NCBI GenBank assembly: GCA_030146605.1
Contig: JASLBO010000495.1
Coordinates: 1-5,819, forward strand
From: Sphingomonas sp.
GTDB taxonomy: Bacteria; Pseudomonadota; Alphaproteobacteria; Sphingomonadales; Sphingomonadaceae
Direction: 5' to 3'
DNA: 5,819 nucleotides
Under the pieces are notes generated by a model. It did not search any database. It was not told the DNA's origin and saw only the letters and a program-made list of their open reading frames with translations. Positions 1 to 4,602 of the stretch are shown one piece after another. How positions within the stretch are numbered: the first letter of the stretch is position 1; every line of letters begins with the position of its first letter. The position numbers and the translations under genes are program-made.

Positions 1-53
1 CAGTCATAGAACCCGTCGGTAATATAGGAGCGCGGCCGCGCGGAGAAGTTCAT

Positions 54-434
54 GTGATGAAACGCCTATACGACCGGGATGACGTGACAGATATTCGCTT
101 CACCCGCGCAGACCCCCGTGATCCCGGATCGCTAGATCGGAATTTGCTGGAGATCGTTGATAGTATCTCTCCCGGCGGGTCCGTTTTCCACGTCATAGGC
201 GACACGCCGGAGGATACCGGAGATTTGATGGTCATCGTCGTAGATGGCACAACAGTCGTTCGATTCGAGCTTCCACGGCTCGACGGTAAGGCGCGGAGAA
301 CTGCGGGCCCGCCGTTCGATGTCGAGGTCAAATCGCTCAACGACGTTCGGAGCGCGAGCGGTCAAAGGTCGCACCGCAGATTAGATCTGATTGCGGCCGA
401 CGCTCGCCAAGCGATGCGGACAAACGGCAGCTAA
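54..434 (+). CDS. Hypothetical protein, 126 aa, unknown function
   Basis: I do not recognise this protein. It starts at GTG 54 or, equally well, at ATG 57. A GGAG at 42-45 lies 8 nt before the GTG and 11 nt before the ATG. A TAATAT at 20-25 could be a -10 box, but its -35 would fall off the window. The product is acidic in its first half (an N-terminal stretch with DRDD, then a DTPEDTGD loop near residues 50-57). A hydrophobic strand-like run, MVIVVDGTTVVRFELPR, follows at about residues 59-75. The last third is basic and polar. No signal peptide, membrane segment or cysteine is visible, so a soluble cytoplasmic protein is likely. Codon use includes AGA, AGG, TTA, CTA, ATA and many A/T third bases, unlike the genes to the right, which hints at a different origin or weak constraint. 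Steady reading-frame character and a plausible RBS support it as a real gene; function is open. Confidence 0.6.
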   Translation: MMKRLYDRDDVTDIRFTRADPRDPGSLDRNLLEIVDSISPGGSVFHVIGDTPEDTGDLMVIVVDGTTVVRFELPRLDGKARRTAGPPFDVEVKSLNDVRSASGQRSHRRLDLIAADARQAMRTNGS

Positions 435-475
435 CCACCCGATTGTCGACATCCTAGCGCGAACTGTTGATTTCA

Positions 476-492
476 AAGCGGACCGTCCGCTT
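476..492. repeat. Perfect 17-nt palindrome AAGCGGAC-C-GTCCGCTT
   Basis: Eight-base arms (476-483 and 485-492) are perfectly complementary around a single central C. It lies 42 nt after the stop of the hypothetical gene. It could act as a transcription terminator for that gene (as RNA the loop would open to 3 nt, with 7-bp arms), but no T-run follows. A protein-binding dyad or part of a dispersed intergenic repeat are the alternatives. Confidence 0.4.
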
Positions 493-612
493 ATGGGGTT
501 CCGAGATCGGCGCGGGAACGGCGGCAAACGGGCGCATTGCTGACCGACAGCTACGCAACAACTGCCCAGCGGCTCTAAGGCCGACAATGAACAGACGGCT
601 ACCCATCAGCCA

Positions 613-628
613 GCCCGCAAAAGCGGGC
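613..628. repeat. Short GC hairpin, GCCCGC-AAAA-GCGGGC
   Basis: A perfect 6-bp stem (613-618 with 623-628) closes an AAAA loop. It is compact and stable in RNA on either strand. No T-run follows on the plus strand (GGTATT). It could be a weak terminator or part of a repeat element; no gene ends next to it. Confidence 0.35.
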
Positions 629-674
629 GGTATTCGCATGGACATCTCGCCACCGCGATATCAGCGTCACGGTA

Positions 675-710
675 GAGTGAGGCTGTGGACGTACGGCCGC
701 GGCCTCACTC
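675..710 (-). terminator. Hairpin just after the minus-strand remnant frame
   Basis: Nine-base arms (675-683, GAGTGAGGC, and 702-710, GCCTCACTC) pair perfectly around an 18-nt GC-rich loop. On the minus strand the hairpin starts 2 nt after the TAA at 715-713, the usual place for a terminator. No T-run follows, so it would be a non-canonical or Rho-assisted terminator. Its position is the main support for the frame at 713-937 having once been, or still being, the end of a real gene. Confidence 0.35.
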
Positions 711-712
711 AC

Positions 713-937
713 TTAGTTCGCGGTGCCGGCGTTCGGGGCCTCGGGCGAAGCCGCGGTTGCGGGTGCGGGCGGCGCAGCCTGCGCGCCTGGGCGATTGCCG
801 CAGTCGACCGGTGCAAGCAGCGGCGGCTCTGCAGGGTCCGGGCGACCGGCTGGCGCCGCTTCAAGCAGCGGACGGCCAGGCCCACCCGCACCGACTGGCC
901 CGTGCGGCGGTGCGCCGGCGGGGACTATTGCAGTCAC
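713..937 (-). pseudogene. Possible 3' remnant of a Pro/Ala-rich gene
   Basis: This minus-strand frame encodes about 74 residues rich in Pro, Ala and Gly. It ends in a segment like AAPPAPATAASPEAPNAG before TAA at 715-713, the kind of low-complexity C-terminal tail common on secreted or periplasmic proteins of high-GC alphaproteobacteria. The frame is closed upstream by TAG at 958-956 and has no ATG; the only start is a GTG at 937 with no clear ribosome site. No conserved domain is visible. The hairpin directly downstream fits a gene end. The best reading is a truncated or decayed gene whose 5' part is missing. The alternative is a chance frame in GC-rich spacer DNA; the overlapping plus-strand frame at 723-959 is similarly low-complexity, so I give this low confidence. 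Confidence 0.25.
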
Positions 938-987
938 CCGCGCAGGCAGATGCGCCTAAAACGTCGGCTAAGGACCGCCACCCGCCC

Positions 988-1021
988 AGGGTGCTCGCTC
1001 CGGAAACGCAGCGAGCACCCT
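988..1021 (-). terminator. 12-bp-stem hairpin ending the NTF2-SDR transcript
   Basis: A perfect 12-bp stem (988-999, AGGGTGCTCGCT, with 1010-1021, AGCGAGCACCCT) closes a 10-nt loop. On the minus strand it begins 8 nt after the TGA of the SDR gene. Its length and position are those of a terminator, but the bases after it are GGGCGGG rather than a T-run, so termination may need Rho or rely on the hairpin alone, or the stem may mainly protect the 3' end of the mRNA. Confidence 0.55.
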
Positions 1022-1029
1022 AGAGGATC

Positions 1030-1818
1030 TCAGACGGTGCGGATGGTCCCGCCATCGATCACGAACTCGGCGCCGTGGATCGCAGCGGCGCGGTCGGCGG
1101 CGAGATAGGCGATAAGGTCGGCCACCTCGTCGGGCTCGGCTCCCCGCCCGATCGAGATCCCGCCCAGCGCATCGAGCACGGAGTGACGCGCGTCTTCGAT
1201 GGTGCCGCCATTGGCTGCCTGAAGCATCGCGAGAAAGTCTCCCGTGGCCTCTGTCATGATCCAGCCGGGCGAGACGGCGTTGACCCGTACGCCCTTGGGA
1301 CCGAGTTCCTTCGAGATCGACTTGCTGTAGGTCCTCAACGCAGCCTTGGCAGCGGCATAGCCGGTCGTGGATTCGGGCAGCGGCAAGACGGACTGGATCG
1401 AGGTAACGTGCACCACGACGCCCGCGCCCCGCTCGAGCATCTGCGGGATCAGCAGGCGGTCGAGCCGGACGGTCGCCAGCAAGTTGAGATTCAACTCGGC
1501 AAGCCAGTGCTCGTCAGTCAACGCGACGAAACCACCGGCCGGCGAAGCCGAACCACCGACGACATGGGCAAGGATGTCGATGCCGCCCAGCCGCTCGAGC
1601 GCCGCCTTGGCCAGCGTTTCGCCGCCCTCGGACGTGGTGAGGTCCGCCTGGACATATTCGACGCCTTTTATGGGATCCTTGATCGCCCGGGCGGCAGTGA
1701 TGACGCGCGCTCCGCCGGCCAGGAAGCGCTCGACCGTCGCGCGGCCGAGACCCTTGGTGCCGCCGCTGACGAGCACGCGCTTGCCGGTGAACTCGGTCGG
1801 ATCTGCCTTGATGCTCAT
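1030..1818 (-). CDS. SDR family NAD(P)-dependent oxidoreductase
   Basis: A complete 262-aa classical short-chain dehydrogenase/reductase. It would oxidise an alcohol or reduce a carbonyl on a small molecule in the cytoplasm with NAD(P)(H); the substrate is unknown. The Rossmann cofactor motif is SGGTKGLG (residues 18-25), with Ser where TGxxxGxG has Thr. Arg44 after the second strand suggests NADP(H) preference (inference). Asp59 sits in the adenine-contact ADL motif. The NNAG-type motif is replaced by HVVGG (85-89). The catalytic tetrad is present: Asn112, Ser140, Tyr154 and Lys158 (YAAAK), followed by the PGW loop (184-186) and a C-terminal DGG. The ATG at 1818 overlaps the TGA of the upstream NTF2-like gene (ATGA), with GGAG 8 nt before it, so the two are co-translated. 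Length is normal and nothing is broken. Family call is very sure; specific activity is not. Confidence 0.95.
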   Translation of the reverse strand: MSIKADPTEFTGKRVLVSGGTKGLGRATVERFLAGGARVITAARAIKDPIKGVEYVQADLTTSEGGETLAKAALERLGGIDILAHVVGGSASPAGGFVALTDEHWLAELNLNLLATVRLDRLLIPQMLERGAGVVVHVTSIQSVLPLPESTTGYAAAKAALRTYSKSISKELGPKGVRVNAVSPGWIMTEATGDFLAMLQAANGGTIEDARHSVLDALGGISIGRGAEPDEVADLIAYLAADRAAAIHGAEFVIDGGTIRTV

Positions 1819-2144
1819 ACCGTGGTCTCCAGGGTCTTGATGGCGCCGTGCGCCAGCGTGAAGCGATAGGTGAAGCGGAGCGGGCTACCCGGGAAGTCAC
1901 CATGAGCGGGACCTTCAACCACAACATCGCCGTCTTCTTCCCGAACAGTGTCAGGCGTGAAGATCGCCTTTACCGGGATCACTTCTTCCTCGAACAGTGC
2001 GCGGATCGTCGCCTGCCCCTCGAAGTGCTTGCCGTTGTCGATGAAGACGGCGTCGTGCAGGAAAGGCTTCAACATGCCGTCGATATCGAGACGGGCGTTT
2101 GCCTCGACATAGTCGGCGATCGGCTTCGGTAGGTCCACTGACAT
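1815..2144 (-). CDS. NTF2/SnoaL-like small protein (nuclear transport factor 2 family)
   Basis: A protein of 109 aa with the cone-shaped NTF2/SnoaL fold pattern: an N-terminal helix (PIADYVEANARLDIDGMLKP), then a segment typical of these proteins (LHDAVFIDNGKHFEGQATIR), and C-terminal strands with the GSPLRFTYRF run. Members act as small isomerases, cyclases or binding proteins on organic molecules, or have no known activity. I chose ATG 2144 because GAGGAG (2156-2151) lies 6 nt before it and because relatives usually begin a few residues before the P-x-P-I helix. An in-frame ATG at 2174 would give 119 aa, but its only Shine-Dalgarno (2195-2190) is 15 nt away. It is the first gene of an operon with the SDR (4-nt overlap) and diverges from a LysR gene, so it probably serves the same reaction as the SDR. 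Fold call is good; function unknown. Confidence 0.88.
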   Translation of the reverse strand: MSVDLPKPIADYVEANARLDIDGMLKPFLHDAVFIDNGKHFEGQATIRALFEEEVIPVKAIFTPDTVREEDGDVVVEGPAHGDFPGSPLRFTYRFTLAHGAIKTLETTV

Positions 2145-2170
2145 CTTCATCTCCTCGATGGTGATGAAGC

Positions 2171-2195
2171 TCATTTAGCCATGGACATTCCTCCT
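2171..2195 (-). promoter_or_regulatory. Strong Shine-Dalgarno with mini-frame before the NTF2-like gene
   Basis: On the minus strand AGGAGG (2195-2190) sits 7 nt before ATG 2182, which opens ATG-GCT-AAA-TGA, a three-codon frame. A further ATG in the same frame, at 2188, is only 1 nt from the AGGAGG. The TGA (2173-2171) overlaps the ATG at 2174 that is in frame with the NTF2-like gene. This is the best ribosome site near the operon, yet it leads into a stop. It may be a leader that couples or tunes translation, or the relic of an older start. Confidence 0.4.
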
Positions 2196-2201
2196 GATAA
2201 T
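2174..2201 (+). promoter_or_regulatory. Possible promoter of the LysR gene
   Basis: GATAAT at 2196-2201 matches the -10 consensus at five of six bases. TTTAGC at 2174-2179, 16 nt upstream, is a poor -35 (three of six). Transcription would begin near 2208, inside the inverted repeat at 2202-2228, which would fit repression of the LysR gene by its own product. The -35 is weak, so this is tentative. I could not assign a clear promoter for the opposite strand. Confidence 0.25.
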
Positions 2202-2228
2202 CGAGATAAATCGGCATAGAGTATCTCG
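2202..2228. promoter_or_regulatory. Candidate LysR-type operator (inverted repeat)
   Basis: CGAGATA (2202-2208) and TATCTCG (2222-2228) form a perfect 7-bp inverted repeat with a 13-nt spacer, so the arm centres are 20 bp apart, about two helical turns. A T-N11-A pair (T2211, A2223) lies within it, as in many LysR-type sites. It is placed between a LysR gene and a divergent operon, which is where such regulators bind to repress themselves and activate the target. Role is inferred from position and symmetry. Confidence 0.55.
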
Positions 2229-2240
2229 GAAAACAGGATA

Positions 2241-3152
2241 ATGAGTCGCCATTCGTTGATCGAGCTCGAGGCGGTTCTTGCCATCGTTCGGTGCGGCTCG
2301 TTTCGGGCGGCGGCGCTCGATCTCGGCATATCGACCACGGCCATCAGCAACGCGGTGGGCAAGCTCGAGCGGGAGCTTGCCGTGCGATTGTTCAATCGTA
2401 CCACACGCAGCGTCTCGCTCACTTACGCCGGGCGGATTTTCGTCGGGCAGATCAAACCAGCGCTCGAGGACATTCAAAAAGCGATGAACACGGCGCGCTC
2501 CCAGCAGGAGACGCCGTCCGGCACCTTGCGCATCAATGCCTTCGCGACAGCGGGGCGCGAGATCATGGCACCGCTGGTCCTCAACTATTTGCAGCGCTAT
2601 CCGCAGGTTCATATCGACCTCGTCACCGAGGGGCGGCTTGTTGACGTCGTGGCGGCGGGCTTCGATCTGGGAGTGCGCAGCGCGGATTTTGTGCCAAGCG
2701 ACGCGATCGCCATACCGCTGGGGCAGGTGCGACGCATGGCGGTTGCCGCATCCCCAGCTTTTTTCGAAAACAGGGCTATTCCGCAAATGCCGCAGGAGCT
2801 CCTCACTTATCCCTGCGTTCGGGTGCGGCTACCCAATGGCGCATTGTTCCGATGGCGGTTCGAGAAGAGCGGCGAAGAGCTGCAGCTCGACGTCGAGGGA
2901 CCGATCACCCTCGACGAAGCCTCCCTGACCCGGATAGCGGTAACTAACGGCGTAGGAATCGGCTATTTCATGGAAACCGATGTGCGCGACGACATCGCGG
3001 AGGGTCGGCTCGTCCGCATTCTCGAAGACTGGACCCCGCCGCTTGTCCCGCTGTGCCTCTATTATTCCAATCGACGCAATCCCTCCGCAGCCTTCCAAGC
3101 CTTTATAGCGCTCGCCCGCGACTTCGCCGCCGGACGGCTCGTACAGCCCTGA
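2241..3152 (+). CDS. LysR family transcriptional regulator
   Basis: A complete 303-aa LysR-type regulator of usual length. An N-terminal winged helix-turn-helix (residues about 5-64) holds the typical [20 protein letters not shown] helices and the [15 protein letters not shown] wing, followed by the linker helix. A substrate-binding domain of the periplasmic-binding type (about 92-298) begins at [12 protein letters not shown]. The [10 protein letters not shown] wing and the YYSNRR segment near the C-terminus place it with the CrgA/AaeR-like branch. It should bind DNA as a tetramer and respond to a small effector, which cannot be named. The start at ATG 2241 has AGGA only 2 nt upstream, a weak ribosome site, but the distance to the HTH is normal. 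It is divergent from the NTF2-SDR operon, which is its likely target, through the inverted repeat at 2202-2228. Confidence 0.96.
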   Translation: MSRHSLIELEAVLAIVRCGSFRAAALDLGISTTAISNAVGKLERELAVRLFNRTTRSVSLTYAGRIFVGQIKPALEDIQKAMNTARSQQETPSGTLRINAFATAGREIMAPLVLNYLQRYPQVHIDLVTEGRLVDVVAAGFDLGVRSADFVPSDAIAIPLGQVRRMAVAASPAFFENRAIPQMPQELLTYPCVRVRLPNGALFRWRFEKSGEELQLDVEGPITLDEASLTRIAVTNGVGIGYFMETDVRDDIAEGRLVRILEDWTPPLVPLCLYYSNRRNPSAAFQAFIALARDFAAGRLVQP

Positions 3153-3168
3153 TCGCAGGCGCAGCGCG

Positions 3169-3180
3169 CAATCGCGATTG
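3169..3180. repeat. Perfect 12-nt palindrome CAATCGCGATTG
   Basis: A fully self-complementary dodecamer 16 nt after the LysR stop codon, with no spacer. It is too tight to fold as an RNA hairpin with a normal loop and would rather be a protein-binding dyad or chance. It is the first of three inverted repeats in the spacer before tag. Confidence 0.3.
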
Positions 3181-3197
3181 GTTCGCTCGGCACACGT

Positions 3198-3225
3198 CGA
3201 GGAGCATACGACCGGCTGCTCCTCG
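3198..3225 (+). terminator. 9-bp-stem hairpin after the LysR gene
   Basis: CGAGGAGCA (3198-3206) pairs perfectly with TGCTCCTCG (3217-3225) around a 10-nt loop. It begins 45 nt after the LysR stop and probably ends that transcript. No T-run follows (CCACGCC), as in the other hairpins of this window. Confidence 0.45.
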
Positions 3226-3270
3226 CCACGCCGCTGCGCAGAACGAGGGTCGACGGGCACGAGTGAAGTC

Positions 3271-3292
3271 GCGCATCGTGCGACCGATGCGC
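3271..3292. repeat. 8-bp inverted repeat upstream of tag
   Basis: GCGCATCG (3271-3278) and CGATGCGC (3285-3292) are perfect inverted copies around 6 nt. The repeat ends 50 nt before the tag start, so it lies either in the promoter or in the 5' leader of tag. It could be an operator, a second terminator for LysR read-through, or chance in GC-rich DNA. Confidence 0.35.
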
Positions 3293-3342
3293 AGGCGGGC
3301 ACCTCCGGCTCGATTACAACGCACGGTCACGAAAGGTGAACC

Positions 3343-3906
3343 ATGGACATCGATCACCAGCAACGCTGTCAATGGGCGGTAAGCGATCCTCTGATGCGCG
3401 CATATCACGATCAGGAGTGGGGCGTGCCCCAGCATGACCCGCGGCTGCTATGGGAAATGCTCATGCTCGAAGGATTTCAGGCCGGACTCGCCTGGATCAT
3501 CGTGCTGCGCAAGCGCGAGGCGTTCCGCAAAGCCTTTGCCAGGTTCGACCCCGCGAAGGTCGCCGGCTTCGACGAAGCGGATGTCGCCAGGCTGATGGCC
3601 GATCCCGGCATCGTTCGTGCCGAGGCGAAGATCCGGGCGACGGTCCGCGGCGCCCAGATCTATTGCGACCTTGCCGCACGCGGCGAGGACTTCGCGACGC
3701 TGTGCTGGTCGTTCACCGACGGCAAGGTGATCAAGAATCCCGGCCGCGAGTGGATCGCCCATTCGACCCTGTCGGAGACGATTTCGAAGGAGTTGAAGCG
3801 GCTAGGCTTCAAGTTCGTCGGACCGACGATCGTATATGCCTGGATGCAGGCGGTCGGCATCGTCAACGATCACGCGATCGGATGCTTTCGCCGGGACGTA
3901 GTCTGA
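3343..3906 (+). CDS. tag: DNA-3-methyladenine glycosylase I
   Basis: A 187-aa enzyme that removes 3-methyladenine from alkylated DNA by cleaving the N-glycosidic bond, the first step of base excision repair. It matches E. coli Tag along its whole length: RCQW near the start, DPLMRAYHDQEWGVP (15-29), LEGFQAGLAW (42-51), the FDPAKVA segment, GFKFVGPTIVY and the C-terminal VNDHAIGC. The zinc ligands known from E. coli (Cys4, His17, His175, Cys179) correspond to Cys9, His22, His177 and Cys181. The functionally important Glu38 and Trp46 correspond to Glu43 and Trp51, and Tyr16 to Tyr21. All are present, so the enzyme should be active. The start at ATG 3343 has AAGGTG 4 nt upstream. The protein has 5 more residues before the first zinc Cys than E. 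coli and a short basic tail. It stands alone, converging on the VOC gene; no ada or alkB neighbour is in view. Confidence 0.97.
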   Translation: MDIDHQQRCQWAVSDPLMRAYHDQEWGVPQHDPRLLWEMLMLEGFQAGLAWIIVLRKREAFRKAFARFDPAKVAGFDEADVARLMADPGIVRAEAKIRATVRGAQIYCDLAARGEDFATLCWSFTDGKVIKNPGREWIAHSTLSETISKELKRLGFKFVGPTIVYAWMQAVGIVNDHAIGCFRRDVV

Positions 3907-3919
3907 CCCTTCGGCGCGA

Positions 3920-3943
3920 CGGGCGGCCGTGTGACGCCGCCCG
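3920..3943. terminator. Hairpin between convergent tag and VOC genes
   Basis: CGGGCGGC (3920-3927) pairs perfectly with GCCGCCCG (3936-3943) around an 8-nt loop. It fills the 45-nt space between the tag stop (3904-3906) and the VOC stop (3952), so it can serve both transcripts. Neither side has a clear T-run. Confidence 0.5.
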
Positions 3944-3951
3944 CCTTACGC

Positions 3952-4515
3952 TCAATCGTTGCGGCACAGATTGTTGTTGATAGTCCGGTCGCCCGCCTGC
4001 CAGCGGCGTAGTGCGTCGTGCGCGATGCCGCGCTGGTGGATGTTGGCGATCTGCGTCTCGTCGGCCTCGGCGCAGAACTCGATCATCTGGCCGTCGGGAT
4101 CCTCGACGTAGAGCGACCGGGCATAGCCATGATGGAACTCCATCGCCTCGACTCCGGCGGCTTCGAGGCGAGTGCGAAGCCCGTCCTGCTGCTCGCGGTC
4201 GATATCGAGCGCGAGATGAACGAACAGGTTCTGCTTCTTCGCCGCATAACGCTGCTGGAGCTCGGCATCGGCGAAGTTGAAGAAGGACAGCGAGCTGCCG
4301 TCTTGGAGACCGTATAGCGCGAGGCTGAACTCGTGGACGACGCCGCCGAGCACCTCGCGCTCGATCCAGAAGCCGCTGAGCGGAATGCCGAGCACGTCCT
4401 CATAAAAAGCACGCGTGCGCTCTTGGTCGGCCGAGACATAGGCGGCGTGATGCAGGCGGGCGGGGAGTCCAGGGGCCGCGGCCGAGGCGGCGGTATCTAG
4501 ACGAGTCATTTCCAT
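3952..4515 (-). CDS. VOC family protein (glyoxalase/extradiol dioxygenase superfamily)
   Basis: A 187-aa protein with one vicinal-oxygen-chelate module. The N-terminal half has LHHAAYVSAD then RAFYEDVLGIPL (residues about 21-46), the standard first strand, helix and LG turn. The second half has FVHLALDI (98-105), LEAAGVE and YVEDPDGQMIEF (136-147). Likely metal ligands are His23, His100 and Glu146, so a metal-dependent reaction (isomerisation, ring or C-C cleavage, or thiol addition) is possible; the substrate is not determinable. About 40 residues after the module (from 148, rich in polar residues, ending NNNLCRND) are unusual for a minimal VOC protein. There is also a 20-residue Ala-rich lead-in. 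The start at ATG 4515 has AAGGAG 7 nt before it. It lies 87 nt downstream of the BenE-like gene on the same strand, separated by hairpins, so co-transcription is possible but may be reduced. It is too short for a two-module extradiol dioxygenase. Confidence 0.9.
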   Translation of the reverse strand: MEMTRLDTAASAAAPGLPARLHHAAYVSADQERTRAFYEDVLGIPLSGFWIEREVLGGVVHEFSLALYGLQDGSSLSFFNFADAELQQRYAAKKQNLFVHLALDIDREQQDGLRTRLEAAGVEAMEFHHGYARSLYVEDPDGQMIEFCAEADETQIANIHQRGIAHDALRRWQAGDRTINNNLCRND

Positions 4516-4561
4516 GCGTTAGCTCCTTCAACCGGCATCAGCGCCGATGGGTGAGAGCTAG

Positions 4562-4598
4562 GTAGCGGCGGCTACGGAACGGTGGCGCAACACCACCG
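4562..4598 (-). terminator. Two hairpins between the BenE-like and VOC genes
   Basis: Read on the minus strand, CGGTGG/CCACCG (arms 4593-4598 and 4580-4585, 7-nt loop) starts 4 nt after the TAA of the transporter. A second small hairpin GTAGC/GCTAC (arms 4571-4575 and 4562-4566, 4-nt loop) follows at once. Together they may terminate or attenuate transcription before the VOC gene. No T-run is present. Confidence 0.35.
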
Positions 4599-4602
4599 AG
4601 CG

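Larger units (their letters stand above)
435..712. other. Non-coding stretch with inverted repeats
   Basis: There is no supportable gene between the stop of the small hypothetical gene and the minus-strand remnant that ends at 713. A plus-strand frame does run through (467 to 1108), but it is rich in Arg and Trp, begins at TTG without a ribosome site and runs into the antisense of the SDR gene, so it is not credible. The stretch contains three inverted repeats, listed separately. Its general look (short GC palindromes in otherwise unconstrained sequence) resembles intergenic dispersed sequence in sphingomonad genomes; this is an impression that a genome self-comparison would have to confirm. 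Confidence 0.5.

Noticed and set aside
31..40. Palindrome CGCGGCCGCG (contains a NotI site) before the first gene
   Set aside because: Short GC palindromes are expected by chance at this base composition, and it sits between a possible -10 and the ribosome site without other signs of function.
917..943. Imperfect hairpin near the 5' end of the remnant frame
   Set aside because: The arms need a bulge, it is not next to a gene end, and similar structures arise easily in GC-rich sequence.
723..959. A 78-residue Gly/Ala/Ser-rich plus-strand frame opposite the minus-strand remnant
   Set aside because: It has a GTG start without a ribosome site and only low-complexity content. The minus frame has a hairpin at its end and is the slightly better candidate.
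467..1108. A 213-residue plus-strand open frame across the left spacer
   Set aside because: It starts at TTG without a Shine-Dalgarno, is extremely Arg-rich, and runs through two hairpins into antisense of the SDR gene.
1075..1869. A 264-residue plus-strand open frame antisense to the SDR gene
   Set aside because: It is the shadow of a conserved SDR with intact catalytic residues; composition is Arg/Asp/Gly rich, with no domain and no ribosome site.
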